Part shown: piece by piece, positions 15,884 to 25,391 of the stretch
Layout of the letters: every line of letters starts with the position of its first letter
Numbering within the stretch: the first letter of the stretch is position 1
NCBI GenBank assembly: GCA_013314775.1
Contig: JABUFB010000005.1
Span: 1-64,000 of the forward strand
Direction: 5' to 3'
DNA from: Armatimonadota bacterium
GTDB lineage: Bacteria; Armatimonadota; Zipacnadia; Zipacnadales; JABUFB01
DNA: 64,000 bases
Position numbers and translations under genes: made by a program
Notes under the pieces: generated by a model
The model's input: the letters and a program-made list of their open reading frames with translations, nothing else
What the model was told of the DNA's origin: nothing
Database searches by the model: none

Positions 15884-17428
15884 TCACCACGTCCATCGGG
15901 CCTGGAGAAACGCTTGATCGATGCGGTCATCATATCCAAGGCGGAAGGGCCCGTACTCGGCGGCAACCCAAAGCAGCTGAGGGTCCTCGAGGAGGGGCGA
16001 ACTGCCGTCGAACAGGTCGCGGACACCATCAGGCATCTTTGCTAGGCCGATCATGGAGCGGACCTCGCGATCCCAGCTGGTGGAGAACATCAGACTGTCG
16101 GCCCCGATTGCCCGGGCTATTCGCGTCTCAGCCCAACTATGCAGCACGTAGTATCGATTGAGGAAGCGCGAGAACTTCGCCAGGGGCGGGTATGACGCCA
16201 CGGTCATCCAGGGCAGGTAGACCTCGCCGGCAGCATAGGCCTTGTGTTCCTTCAGCGCGCGTTTGATCGCCGGCAACGACACTTCATCCGTCTCCACGAG
16301 AGTGTAGGGCTGGCCGGCCAGGCGAGCATAGGGCGACTGGGAGATCGTTATGGGCAGGCGATCTTCGTAGCGCGGATCATTGAGGAGTGATAGAACCCGG
16401 AACATCTCGAACATGATGGGCTGGATCACGTAACCGTCAAAGTCGAACTTGAGCAGTCGCTCGGGGCCTCCGGTTACGCCGGGATGAAGCATGAACGCCA
16501 GCCCGTCTTCCTCATGGATGGTTTCGATCACTCGCTTCATGGTCATCCCATCGGGGATGTGGTCAGTGGTGAACAGCGCCAGCACCGGCCCGGAGTGAGT
16601 ATAGACAACCTGGCCGGGTATTACCAGGAAATCCGGGGGGATCTCGCGCTCCCGTTGCAAGCGCGCTGCGATGCGCTGGGCCTTCTGCCAACCGTCGATG
16701 CGGCTGCGGTCGGCAACTGCAATCGCCTTCAATCCCTTTCGCGCCGCCTCCCGGATCATCCGCTCAACCGAAGCAACGGAGTCATAGCTGATATTGCTGA
16801 GCACCCGCAAGTCCACCGCGATCTGTCCTTCGGGGGGCGAGATCTCCGTGAGCTCCTCGGGCAGCCTGGGAAGGAGGACGCTGCCGGCAAAGTCGGCAAT
16901 GACGTCATCTTTCAGGTAACTGGAATCCTTCAGCAACGACAACAGGGAATCACTGGCCCATTCATCTGTGCCCCGGTTGAGATAGGCGTATGCGGCCGCC
17001 CATGCCAGGCGACGACCACGCTCGTCGGCGTCGGAGGCCAACAGCTCGACTTGGTCGCGCGCGATAACGAAGGGGTTGAATCGCCAGCGCTGGGTGAACC
17101 AGGGCGATGAGTAGAAATCCTCCTCGCACATCTGACCAAGGTTGGCTCCGGGATACAGATCGGGGAGGAAGCTCGGGCAGTAGAGAGCGCTCGCACCGAA
17201 CCCGTAGCCGTGATCAATCGGGGACTGCAGGCGGAGCGCAGCGATGGGCTCGTTGCCGGCATGGGCGGCCGTCTCGGCGAGAGTGCTCATTCCCAGCGTG
17301 GCCGCGAAATCCTCGAACCCTGCGCTGATCGTGGCGGTCAGTTCCGCGTCCTGTGGAGACGCGCAGGGGGAGAGGGTCAGCAGCACGCCGACAAAAGCCC
17401 TGACTCGCCAGCCGCGGGTGACGTTCAC
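15884..17428 (-). CDS. Secreted protein with degenerate PHP-like domain
   Basis: The N-terminus has a signal-like segment, then about 170 residues I do not recognise. From about residue 200 the sequence has the shape of a PHP phosphoesterase domain: VDLRVLSNISYDSVASVERMI, AARKGLKAIAVADRSRIDGW, FLVIPGQVVYTHSGPVLAL, and GLAFMLHPGV near the end. In active PHP enzymes the first segment reads DLHxHS and the second TDHD. Here these metal-binding His and Asp residues are Arg, Leu, Arg and Ser, and only the late HPG histidine remains. It is therefore probably a non-catalytic PHP-fold protein (inference). Its GTG overlaps the stop of the upstream helical-repeat gene (17425-17428). Confidence 0.6.
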   Translation of the reverse strand: MNVTRGWRVRAFVGVLLTLSPCASPQDAELTATISAGFEDFAATLGMSTLAETAAHAGNEPIAALRLQSPIDHGYGFGASALYCPSFLPDLYPGANLGQMCEEDFYSSPWFTQRWRFNPFVIARDQVELLASDADERGRRLAWAAAYAYLNRGTDEWASDSLLSLLKDSSYLKDDVIADFAGSVLLPRLPEELTEISPPEGQIAVDLRVLSNISYDSVASVERMIREAARKGLKAIAVADRSRIDGWQKAQRIAARLQREREIPPDFLVIPGQVVYTHSGPVLALFTTDHIPDGMTMKRVIETIHEEDGLAFMLHPGVTGGPERLLKFDFDGYVIQPIMFEMFRVLSLLNDPRYEDRLPITISQSPYARLAGQPYTLVETDEVSLPAIKRALKEHKAYAAGEVYLPWMTVASYPPLAKFSRFLNRYYVLHSWAETRIARAIGADSLMFSTSWDREVRSMIGLAKMPDGVRDLFDGSSPLLEDPQLLWVAAEYGPFRLGYDDRIDQAFLQARWTW

Positions 17429-18678
17429 GGGGCCATCGTTCCGTTGGCCTCAAGCGCGCGCGCCACAGCCACCAGGACTTGTGACCGGAGCTGTCTGCTG
17501 AGCAGGCTTCGACCGATCTCCGCGGCGCGATCGGGTCGGGTGGGCGCAATCCGGCAAGCGATCTCGGCCAGAGCCGGCTCGACAGTACCCGGATCGTCGA
17601 TGGAGCCAAGCAGGTCGATGGCCGCATCGGGGTCCATCGCCGCTGTCCGCAGGGCGACTTCGGCCAGCCCTTCGTTCCTGAGTTCCTCGTTGTGGATGGC
17701 CAGAACCGTTTCGCGTGCACGGGTCGGGTCAATGGCGGCTAACGCGGCGGCCGCGTCGAGACGCGCCCGGTCGGCTGTCTCGCCTTTCTGGTCACCGAGG
17801 GTGCTCAGCGCGGCCTCAGCGAGAACCCCCGCGGCCTGGGCCCCTTCCCCGTGTAGCTCGGCCGCTGCCGCCGCAATCACAGCCGCGCGGTGAGGGCCGT
17901 CCGGTAGCTCCTGGGCCAGCGCCAGCGCAGCATCGGGTCGCGCTGATGCCAGCGCGACGGCGAGGCCGGCCAGCGCCGTGTTCTGTCCCTGCGCCTGGAC
18001 GACCTCATCTACGAGCTGCCGGGCTTGGGTGAAATCAGTGACCGCCCACGCTGCCGCCAGTTCAACACGCGCAAGATCCGCACCAGCCTCCTCCAGCGGA
18101 ATGGCGCGTACCACCGCAGCCGCCTCGCGGAAGGTGGCGGCTGCCAGGTCGGCATCGATGGTGGAGAGGGTCGCCGCCAGGTCACGCAAGGCGGCCGCCT
18201 TCAGGAGAGCATCGTCGAGGGAGCGCGCCGCCTCAAGGGCGCCGTTTGCCGAGTCCCTGGAAGATGGATGGCCGAGTGTGGCTGCGAGCGCAGTCAGTTC
18301 GCGTAGCACGACGGTCCGCTGAAGAGGACCTTTGAGTTCCGCGGCGATCGCCAGCGCTGTCTCCAGTATCTGGGCCGCACGGTCCGGATCGACGGTGCCG
18401 ATGCGCCGCGCAACCGATCTCAGGGCTAACGCGCTGCCCATCTCCGTGCGCTCTGCGGTCGCATAGTCGATCGCGCGGGCGACAGCATCCTCATAGTGCG
18501 ATGAAGCGCGTCCGTGCCAGACGGTGGCGATGTCGGCCATGCACAGCGCCCGGCTCTGCGGGTCTTGAGCGCGTTCGGCTGCCCTTGCGGCCTCGGTCAG
18601 CAGTCTCTCGACGGTCATCTCCTCCGCCAACGCTGCGGAATTGGCGATGAGGGCAACCGCGAGGAAAAGTGTTCGCAT
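17425..18678 (-). CDS. Secreted helical-repeat (TPR/HEAT-like) protein, Ala-rich
   Basis: 417 aa from the ATG at 18678, which has aaggaggg about 6 nt upstream. A signal peptide (TLFLAVALIANSAALAEE) follows. The rest is a chain of alanine-rich helical hairpins with a recurring pattern such as DPDRAAQILETALAIA, RPDAALALAQELPDG and DPTRARETVLAI, about 30-35 residues apart. No catalytic motif is visible. It is probably a periplasmic scaffold or binding protein, translationally coupled to the degenerate PHP protein. Confidence 0.7.
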   Translation of the reverse strand: MRTLFLAVALIANSAALAEEMTVERLLTEAARAAERAQDPQSRALCMADIATVWHGRASSHYEDAVARAIDYATAERTEMGSALALRSVARRIGTVDPDRAAQILETALAIAAELKGPLQRTVVLRELTALAATLGHPSSRDSANGALEAARSLDDALLKAAALRDLAATLSTIDADLAAATFREAAAVVRAIPLEEAGADLARVELAAAWAVTDFTQARQLVDEVVQAQGQNTALAGLAVALASARPDAALALAQELPDGPHRAAVIAAAAAELHGEGAQAAGVLAEAALSTLGDQKGETADRARLDAAAALAAIDPTRARETVLAIHNEELRNEGLAEVALRTAAMDPDAAIDLLGSIDDPGTVEPALAEIACRIAPTRPDRAAEIGRSLLSRQLRSQVLVAVARALEANGTMAP

Positions 18679-18776
18679 GGCGACCCTCCTTTCGCGCGGG
18701 ACTTCGGACCAATGAGTATGACGCGCTCGGACGCCCGGAGTTTCACCCGGCTGCGGGAGCAAGACCTTGGCGCAAC

Positions 18777-18808
18777 GAAAAGGGGACCGGAGCAATGACC
18801 GGTCCCCT
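18777..18808 (-). terminator. Rho-independent terminator for the HEAT lipoprotein gene (minus strand)
   Basis: A perfect 10-bp stem (aggggaccgg / ccggtcccct) encloses an 8-nt loop. Read on the minus strand it ends in tttt. It lies 24 nt past the stop at 18832 and separates the three HEAT genes from the helical-repeat/PHP pair. Confidence 0.85.
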
Positions 18809-18831
18809 GGATGGGCGTGACGATGACCGCA

Positions 18832-19518
18832 TCAAACCCCGAAGGGGTTCGAGGAAGGTTTTTCCCATTCGTGCAATTGCGCGATGTAAGGAAGCGCAGC
18901 GGTCTCCTCTTCTTCGTCTTCCTCTTCGACTTCCGGGGGCGCCACCGGGGGTACTTCGGGCAGGCTATCGACGGGCTGGCCTTTCTTGAAGGTGCTCATC
19001 GGGATCTCGTAGGGCGCGCCATCGCTGGCATCTCCGAGCTTTTTCAGAGAGAGCTTGGCCTGATCCTGCACGGGGACCGCGGCCTGACCGTTGGCGAGGA
19101 GTGCACCCGCTCCGGCGCGCAGGTGGGCAACGGCCTCGCGATCGCCGATCTCGCCCAGGACCCAGGCAGCGCGTGCCCGGTTGCCCACGGGGAGATGAAC
19201 GTTCTTCATGACCCCCGCCACCATGGTCAGGACCGGGTCCGGCTTTTCATCGGTAACGTTCTCGCGTCCCTGCTTGACCAGAGCGACGCCGGCCATGTCG
19301 AAGACTTCCTCGTCGCTCTCGAGGACCTCCACCAGCGCTTCAATGGCCCTTTCATCATCGAGGTTCGCCAGTTCCAGCACAGCTCGCTGACGAACCTTCA
19401 CATCCATCGAGTCGATGTCCTCAGACAGGCGCTCCATCGGGTCGAGAGCGCAGCCGCTCAGGATGATGAGCGCGCCGCCGACGATGGCCAGAACAAGCAG
19501 GTTGCTTCGGTTCGGCAT
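18832..19518 (-). CDS. HEAT-repeat lipoprotein
   Basis: 228 aa with a lipoprotein signal peptide ending in LSGC (lipobox), so it is predicted to be lipid-anchored after cleavage at the Cys. HEAT-like helices follow: VKVRQRAVLELANLDDERAI, RARAAWVLGEIGDREAVAHL and DQAKLSLKKLGD. The tail is Pro/Glu-rich and acidic. gggagga lies about 8 nt before the ATG. It is the third and last gene of a minus-strand run of HEAT-repeat genes. Probable role: envelope scaffold. Confidence 0.8.
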   Translation of the reverse strand: MPNRSNLLVLAIVGGALIILSGCALDPMERLSEDIDSMDVKVRQRAVLELANLDDERAIEALVEVLESDEEVFDMAGVALVKQGRENVTDEKPDPVLTMVAGVMKNVHLPVGNRARAAWVLGEIGDREAVAHLRAGAGALLANGQAAVPVQDQAKLSLKKLGDASDGAPYEIPMSTFKKGQPVDSLPEVPPVAPPEVEEEDEEEETAALPYIAQLHEWEKPSSNPFGV

Positions 19519-19564
19519 GGAGTATGTCCTCCCAGTAGATCAAGAGACGAGCTGTGGGCGGCGG

Positions 19565-20956
19565 CTATTCCTTAGGGACGCGCATGCCGAGTTTACGCAT
19601 GCTCGCCTTCGCGGCCTCGCGTGCCCAGTAGTAATCGTCATCCAGAGCGTCGTTCAGAGCGGTCTTGAGCTGTTCTTTCACGGACGCATCGGCTTTGAGC
19701 GACGCCATGGAGTGGAGGGCCGCCGCGCGTACATCTCCGACTTTGTCCTTGAGTGCCTCCACCAGAGCCGAAGCAAGGCTGGCTGCGCCCTGAGAATCCC
19801 GCACCTTCTTGGCGACGTCGGCGAATGCATAAGATGCAGCGACGCGGACCTCGACGCTGGGCTCCAGTTCCGGCTTGATCGCGAGAGACAGGGCGTCGAT
19901 GCATTCCTGCTTCGCAATCATTCCCAGCACACGTGCGCACTCAACGCGCAGCTCCCAGGTCTTGTCAGATGGCGGCGCGGGAGGCGCAACCGCAGGCGGA
20001 GGTGGTGGCGGGGGTGGCGGCGGCATTGCGGCCGCGGGAAGTCCAGGCGGGGCAGGCGGAGGCGGTGGCGGGGGCTCCACCCAGAATGAAGCGGCAGGGC
20101 GACCGCCAGCTGCCCGGGAAAGCTTCTCTGCATCCTGGAAGGCCTTCGTGGCCGTCTCCAGCGCAGTCTTCGCCGCGTCCACTGCAGCCTTGGCAGCAAC
20201 CGGATCGAATGGCGGAGGCTCGGGCATCCCGGCGGCGGTTGGGTAGACGGTGATGCCGCCGATGGTTCCCGTCGTACCAGGCACTGGCGCCGGCTTCTTC
20301 ACCGCGGGAGCGTCGTCGGCAGTTGCAGGCGCCGCGATGGTGGCGCCCGCCGGCGGCTTCGCGGCGAGTTCCGCGTTCTTGAGGGCAGTCTCGGCGTTCT
20401 TCATGGCCTGGAATGCGGTCCAGGCGACGGCCTCAAGAGCCTCGGTGGTGTCTTTGAGGATGGTAGACAGGTCGGAAACCGCAGCGTCATGCTTGAGCAG
20501 GCCGAGTGCGCGAGCGGCGGCAATTCGGACCGCAAGGTCCTCGTCCTTGTCCGCCAGAAGGGATTGAATATCCGATGCGGCATCCTTCGCTCCCATCCTG
20601 CCCAGGGCGAGGGCAGCGGCAGCACGTACGCTGGGGATTTCGTCTTTGAGCGCACCCCTCAGGGGCTCAACGGCCGCGCGAGTGCCGACCTCGCCGAGAA
20701 GCGTGGCCGAGCGCCACCTGGCAGGCGCAAAGCTGGACCCGAGGTGCTCCTCGTTCAGCAGCGTCGGGGTGATCGAGCCTCCCCTGTCCTTGAGCTGGTC
20801 CATGGCGTCCATGACCTTCGCATAGTCCTTCGAGGTCATGTCTGCCAGCAGCTTCCTGGTGGCCACGGCGCGCTGCCACCGGGTGATTCCGAACACGGCC
20901 ACCAGGATTGCAGCGATGATGGCCAGCACGGTGATCGTGCGTCGATTCACAGTCAT
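19565..20956 (-). CDS. Membrane-anchored HEAT-repeat protein with proline-rich linkers
   Basis: One N-terminal transmembrane helix (ITVLAIIAAILVAVFGITRW) is followed by a first HEAT block (RSATLLGEVGTRAAVEPLRG; RAAAALALGRMGAKDAASDI; IAAARALGLLKHD). A middle Ala-rich, coiled-coil-prone part comes next (AAKAAVDAAKTALETATKAF), then two polyproline runs of 7 and 10 prolines, then a second HEAT block (RVECARVLGMIAKQECIDAL; VRVAASYAFADVAKKV; YYWAREAAKASMRKLG). The ATG at 20956 is preferred over an in-frame TTG at 20959. No catalytic residues are seen. It is probably a periplasm-facing scaffold that acts with the neighbouring HEAT proteins. Confidence 0.78.
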   Translation of the reverse strand: MTVNRRTITVLAIIAAILVAVFGITRWQRAVATRKLLADMTSKDYAKVMDAMDQLKDRGGSITPTLLNEEHLGSSFAPARWRSATLLGEVGTRAAVEPLRGALKDEIPSVRAAAALALGRMGAKDAASDIQSLLADKDEDLAVRIAAARALGLLKHDAAVSDLSTILKDTTEALEAVAWTAFQAMKNAETALKNAELAAKPPAGATIAAPATADDAPAVKKPAPVPGTTGTIGGITVYPTAAGMPEPPPFDPVAAKAAVDAAKTALETATKAFQDAEKLSRAAGGRPAASFWVEPPPPPPPAPPGLPAAAMPPPPPPPPPPAVAPPAPPSDKTWELRVECARVLGMIAKQECIDALSLAIKPELEPSVEVRVAASYAFADVAKKVRDSQGAASLASALVEALKDKVGDVRAAALHSMASLKADASVKEQLKTALNDALDDDYYWAREAAKASMRKLGMRVPKE

Positions 20957-21028
20957 CAACTCGCGTTCTGGCCCGTGAGGGCCCGGACTGGCTTGACCCC
21001 ACGCTAAGTACCGCCGGAACGGCGGCGT

Positions 21029-23674
21029 CTAGCGAACGCTCACGGAACGGATAGTGTTCAGCAGCTCTGCCGCTGCCTCAACCTTGTCGGGCTGCGGCTG
21101 GTCTTCAGCAGCCAGGTGCTTGATCAAGTCCAGCGCTTGCGCGTCGCCGATGAGGGGCAGAGTGGCGACGAGCCAGGCTCGGTATTCGTTGTCGTCCGAC
21201 TCACCACGCGCCTCGAGCACAGGTTCGGTGGCAGGCTTGCCGATGGCCCCGAGAGTGGCCATGATCCAGAGCTTTTTCTCGGTTGGTTCGGTCTTCAGGC
21301 GCTCAAGGAGCTCCCAGACTACGTTCTCGCCCATCATCGACAGGCCGGCTGCAACCTTGGCCCGCAGGTCGTCGTCCTGGGTGCTCAGCATCAGATCGAT
21401 GAGGGTCTTGCCCGCCACGGTTACCTCGGGCTTCGTGCCCGGCTGAACCTTTGGAGCTACTCTCTCGCCGATGCGAGCAACTGCCACGGCCGCCTGAGCG
21501 GCGAACTTGCTTCCCGGGCGCAGCATCTCTGCCAGCGGGGTGAGGCTGTCCTCCGTCCCGACGTACCCCAGCGCATGGATAGCCCGGTCGCGCACTTTCG
21601 CGGATTCTCTCTTGTCCGTGGCTGCGGCGAGAAGGATTGACAGGTTTTCCGTCTTCGCGCCTTCCTGCTCGCCCGAGCCCAGAACGGCGATGTCCTCAAG
21701 CAGTTCATGGGGCGCCACAGCGGTCTGTTCCGCCAGAAGGATCGCCGCGCGGCGCTTCGTGTTCTCGTCGCCGGAACTCATCAGTCTCTGCAGCGCTTTC
21801 TCCACGTCGCCCAGACGCCAGTCTCGGAGCACATCCATGGCCGCGTCGCGTACCTCGGAAGACCGGCTCTTGAGCGCCGCTACGAGGCCTTCGGTGGCAC
21901 GCTCGTCAGCGAGTTCGTCCAGCGCTTTGATGGCCTGCACCTGAACGGGGGGCTCCTGCCTGGCCAGGGCGTTGAGGAGGGGCTCAACAGCGTCGCCGGC
22001 GCCAGTTCTGCCCAATGCCAGAGCGGCTTCCGCGCGAGCCGTCACAGGAAGGGACGTGTTCTGAAGCACCGCCTTGGCGGGACCTACGGCGTTGTAGCCC
22101 ACCTCACCCAGGGCAATTGCCGCCCAGTGCGCCCGAACCTGTGACGAGGAGGAGAGAGCTGTGCGCAGGGCCGGCAGCGCAGCGTCGCCGATACGCGCCA
22201 GAGCCTCGATCGCCATGCTGTTCACCCGCGGATTGGCGCTCCCGAGGGCGTCGACGAGCACCGGGACAGCTGCGGGGCCCACGTTGGCCAAGGCGTCGCG
22301 GGCCGCGTGGTAGACCTTCCAGTCGGGGTCTCCGAGAGCCGCGGCAACCTGGGGCAGTACGCGCACGTCAGCGATGTCGCGCAGGGCGTCGGCAGCGACA
22401 CGGCGAATCGCTACATCGGCATCCTTGAGCATGCCTCCGAGCGGAACGACTGCGTTCGTGCCGCCGATCTCGGCGATGGCCTGAGTCGCGATGAGACGGA
22501 CCTCGCCTTCGGGATTGCCCAGGACGCTGCTGAGGGCCGGGATTGCCGATTCGCCCATGGCCGTCAGAGCGATGCGCAACTCAGTGGTGGCGCCCCTGCG
22601 GTTGGTTACGAGGGTATTCACAAGCGGGCCAACGGCGCGCAGATCGCCGATACGCCCCAGCGCCTCTACGACAGCCGCCTTGACCTCGGGCCGATCCCCA
22701 AGATGCGCGATCAGCACAGGGACCACGCCGTTGTAGATCGCGACCTCCCTCAGCAGACCCAGAGCCGTTGCGGCGCGGCGCTGGACGGCCCACTGGGAAT
22801 CCTTGTTCAGACGGTCGATCAGGGGCTGCACCACCGGCACGGCGGCAGCCGGCGGCACCAGAGCCGCGGCCTGGTCGCAGATGACGCCGAGAATCCTGCA
22901 GGCATTGCCGCGAACGTCGGCGTTATCGAAGGTGAGCAGATTGTCGATGATCGGCTGGATTGCCGCAGCCTTCATGGCGACCAAAGTGGCCTCGGCTGTG
23001 GCCCGGGCGCGCATGTACTCCTGGGTTGACTCCTCGCGAACCGTGCCGTCGGGGAGTGTCTTCTGGCCGGGCTCGGTCTTCTGCATGATGGGGATGAGCC
23101 GGTCCGTGACGGCGGGCAGGGCGATGCCGGCGAGAATGTCGCGCACCAGGTCACGCACGTACTGATCCCAGGCGTCAATGAGGTCAATGCAGCCGTCGAT
23201 GACGAGGTTGCCCATGTCCGTTTCCATGCCGGCCATGGCTTTGCCGATAGCAATGAGCGGTGCTTTGGCGGTCCCGCGGGTCACGCCGTCCTTGTCTTGG
23301 ATGGCCTCAAGGAAGATCTCTACTCCGCGAGGTCCAAGGCGGCTCAGTATATACTGGTCGCGAGCCTGAACCGGAGCGTCCAGAACGGCATGGGTGGTGA
23401 GGAGTTCATAATAGGCCTCGTTGTCGCCAATGTAGGGAATGGCGGCAATCGCGTTGTCCATGACCCAACGCGGCCTGTCCTCCAAGGCTTCCATGAGTTT
23501 CTGCTTGGCCACGAGGACCCGGACGGCCTCAATACGCTGAGCCGGCGACCCGTAGGCGATGGTGTTGGCCAGCCGGTCCATCTCGGTCCGGCGATAGATC
23601 GCGATGATGACGATCGCGACAATCACTGCCACGATGATGATCCAGGTAAGGGGGCGCCTGGTTTTCTCGTCCAC
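21029..23674 (-). CDS. Large membrane-anchored HEAT-repeat protein
   Basis: 881 aa from a GTG at 23674 with aggag 9 nt upstream. The open frame extends 46 codons further but has no better start. One N-terminal membrane helix (TWIIIVAVIVAIVIIAIY) is followed by some 20 HEAT/PBS-lyase-type repeats of about 31 residues, recognisable from recurring patterns such as VKAAVVEALGRIGDLRAVGP, RRVAADALRDIADVRVLPQV and ARAEAALALGRTGAGDAVEP. No enzyme motif is seen. Such arrays are protein-binding superhelices. The same organisation is repeated in the next two genes downstream, so the three products may form one envelope complex. Confidence 0.82.
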   Translation of the reverse strand: MDEKTRRPLTWIIIVAVIVAIVIIAIYRRTEMDRLANTIAYGSPAQRIEAVRVLVAKQKLMEALEDRPRWVMDNAIAAIPYIGDNEAYYELLTTHAVLDAPVQARDQYILSRLGPRGVEIFLEAIQDKDGVTRGTAKAPLIAIGKAMAGMETDMGNLVIDGCIDLIDAWDQYVRDLVRDILAGIALPAVTDRLIPIMQKTEPGQKTLPDGTVREESTQEYMRARATAEATLVAMKAAAIQPIIDNLLTFDNADVRGNACRILGVICDQAAALVPPAAAVPVVQPLIDRLNKDSQWAVQRRAATALGLLREVAIYNGVVPVLIAHLGDRPEVKAAVVEALGRIGDLRAVGPLVNTLVTNRRGATTELRIALTAMGESAIPALSSVLGNPEGEVRLIATQAIAEIGGTNAVVPLGGMLKDADVAIRRVAADALRDIADVRVLPQVAAALGDPDWKVYHAARDALANVGPAAVPVLVDALGSANPRVNSMAIEALARIGDAALPALRTALSSSSQVRAHWAAIALGEVGYNAVGPAKAVLQNTSLPVTARAEAALALGRTGAGDAVEPLLNALARQEPPVQVQAIKALDELADERATEGLVAALKSRSSEVRDAAMDVLRDWRLGDVEKALQRLMSSGDENTKRRAAILLAEQTAVAPHELLEDIAVLGSGEQEGAKTENLSILLAAATDKRESAKVRDRAIHALGYVGTEDSLTPLAEMLRPGSKFAAQAAVAVARIGERVAPKVQPGTKPEVTVAGKTLIDLMLSTQDDDLRAKVAAGLSMMGENVVWELLERLKTEPTEKKLWIMATLGAIGKPATEPVLEARGESDDNEYRAWLVATLPLIGDAQALDLIKHLAAEDQPQPDKVEAAAELLNTIRSVSVR

Positions 23675-23922
23675 GGCGGTCAACTCCTCACGGGATGGAG
23701 CGTGATCAGACTCTACTGACCCATCCTGATGGCCGAATCGGCACAGACCGGGGCATCGTCTGCGACCCGGCATCGGACACAGAGGACGCAGACAGGCACC
23801 GGCCGCATGCACCCGCTACATACAGGCGGCAGGCGGCGCTGATGCCTCTGCCGGCCTTCGTTTCCCCCCGGCCTGCCTAGATTCCTCCTGCCGGAGCGTC
23901 CCTCACACTTTTTTTTCGCGCC

Positions 23923-24750
23923 TCAGACCGTGCGCCAGGGGCAGGGAACTTCGTGGTAGTGCACTGCAAGTCCCGGGAACTGGCGTCTGAGGATCTCCGC
24001 GAACTCCTGCAAGCCCGGGTTCTCGCTGACTGAGTGTCCCAGCTCGATCATGGGGATCCCGGCGTCTTCGGTGAACCGGAATGCGTACTCGTCACACTCG
24101 CCCGCGATGAGTACATCCGGGTCGTACTGCAGGAGACCATTCAGAAAGCCCACGTTGACGCTCAGCCCAAGGCCGCCCCAGGGAAGCCCGGCTCTGCGCA
24201 CGACCCGGTCCAGGTCGCCGCTCACGCGCACGTGGGGCATGCCGACCCGCTCTTTCATGCGGCAGGCAAGATCTCTCACGGTGACAGGATCTATGTCGTA
24301 TACGCGGTCGTATCCCTGGCGCACCGACGGTTCACCCAGCCCGAGCTTTCGCGCAAAGCCGTCCAGGATGCAGAAGCGGTCCAGTTGGCCGTGCGCGCGG
24401 TAGGCGGTGAGATCGAGTTTCGCGAGGCTGCCGAAACGTGCGGTGTTCACCGGCCAGGCCATGTACTTGTGCAGGTCAGGGTCCCGGAAGGTGTAGGGGA
24501 CGTGGAGTTCCTCATGGTGTATGATCAGGTTGCAGCCCAGTCGGGCGGCGACCTCCATCGCCTCCAGCGTGGCCATGAAGCACACCAGAACGCCGCGGGT
24601 CTCCGTCCGGGGATTGCCGAACTTGAAGCCCTCGTCATCGCCTCGCGGGGGCGCCAGCGACTCGATGAAATCGGCCACGTCCGCGTGTGAGATAATGGGT
24701 CGCACGTCCCTGCCTGCGGAAGCTAGGTGAGAGGTGATAACATAGCCCAT
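23923..24750 (-). CDS. NIF3-like dinuclear metal-binding protein
   Basis: NIF3/DUF34 family (YbgI-like). The metal-ligand motifs are visible: LIIHHEELHV (equivalent of the usual I-x-H-H-P), GECDEY and the late GHSVSEN (usually GHYxSE). The 275-aa length fits the two-lobed hexamer-forming core. The biochemical role of this family is not settled; many are misannotated as GTP cyclohydrolase. Homology begins near residue 17, so a later start cannot be excluded. It lies downstream of sixA on the same strand. The 248 bp after it, up to the HEAT gene, shows no gene. Confidence 0.85.
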   Translation of the reverse strand: MGYVITSHLASAGRDVRPIISHADVADFIESLAPPRGDDEGFKFGNPRTETRGVLVCFMATLEAMEVAARLGCNLIIHHEELHVPYTFRDPDLHKYMAWPVNTARFGSLAKLDLTAYRAHGQLDRFCILDGFARKLGLGEPSVRQGYDRVYDIDPVTVRDLACRMKERVGMPHVRVSGDLDRVVRRAGLPWGGLGLSVNVGFLNGLLQYDPDVLIAGECDEYAFRFTEDAGIPMIELGHSVSENPGLQEFAEILRRQFPGLAVHYHEVPCPWRTV

Positions 24751-24808
24751 CAGGATTGCAGCGTCAATATCCAGTGGCCGCGCCAGGACCCGCTCTTCTG
24801 TCCCGGCC

Positions 24809-25261
24809 TCACCCCCGGATGAACTTCGGGGGTGACAACCACTTCAGCAACCCCCGGCCGGCGGCGATCTCCGCGCAGTCAACCAGCGCGATTCCGGCCT
24901 TCTTCATGTCAACGTTTCCCGCGCCCATGAGCTGCCCTATCATGGTGCTGAAGTCTGGCTCATGCCCGACCAGCATGACCACGTCCTCGGGACCGTGGCG
25001 GTCCAGGAGTTCGCGCAGGTCCGCCAGGTCCGCTCCGCTCGCGAGGAGGTCCGTGACCTGCGGGCGGATGCCCAGCGCGCTGCCGACGTGATCGGCTGTC
25101 TGAGACGCGCGTACCAGCGGGCTGGTGTAGATTGCACAGACAGTGACACCCAGCTTTCGCAGGGCTTTACCGACACGCTTGGACTGCTTCACCCCATCCT
25201 CCGTCAATGGGCGTTCTCCGTCCGGGAGGGCTTCAGCATGACGCAGGAAGTACAGTTGCAT
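24809..25261 (-). CDS. sixA: Phosphohistidine phosphatase SixA-type
   Basis: Histidine phosphatase superfamily member of 150 aa. It starts MQLYFLRHAEALPDGERPLT, with RHAEA as the catalytic RHG-type motif; the frame upstream of this start has no homology. Later features are TSPLVRASQTADHV and LVGHEPDFSTMIGQL, with the second catalytic His. Small SixA-type members remove phosphate from histidine in phosphorelay proteins; the substrate here is unknown. gaggtgg lies about 7 nt before the ATG at 25261. It is divergent from the DUF4832 gene. Confidence 0.88.
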   Translation of the reverse strand: MQLYFLRHAEALPDGERPLTEDGVKQSKRVGKALRKLGVTVCAIYTSPLVRASQTADHVGSALGIRPQVTDLLASGADLADLRELLDRHGPEDVVMLVGHEPDFSTMIGQLMGAGNVDMKKAGIALVDCAEIAAGRGLLKWLSPPKFIRG

Positions 25262-25391
25262 GGCAGACCACCTCGGCGAAGGTATTCGGCACAGTATTCG
25301 GCGCAGGTGCGGCATCTCCCTGCAGTGACGAAGGTGCTCCGCATGTGACCCACGAATAGGCTGACCGTTGAATCTGGGAGGCTGACCCCTT

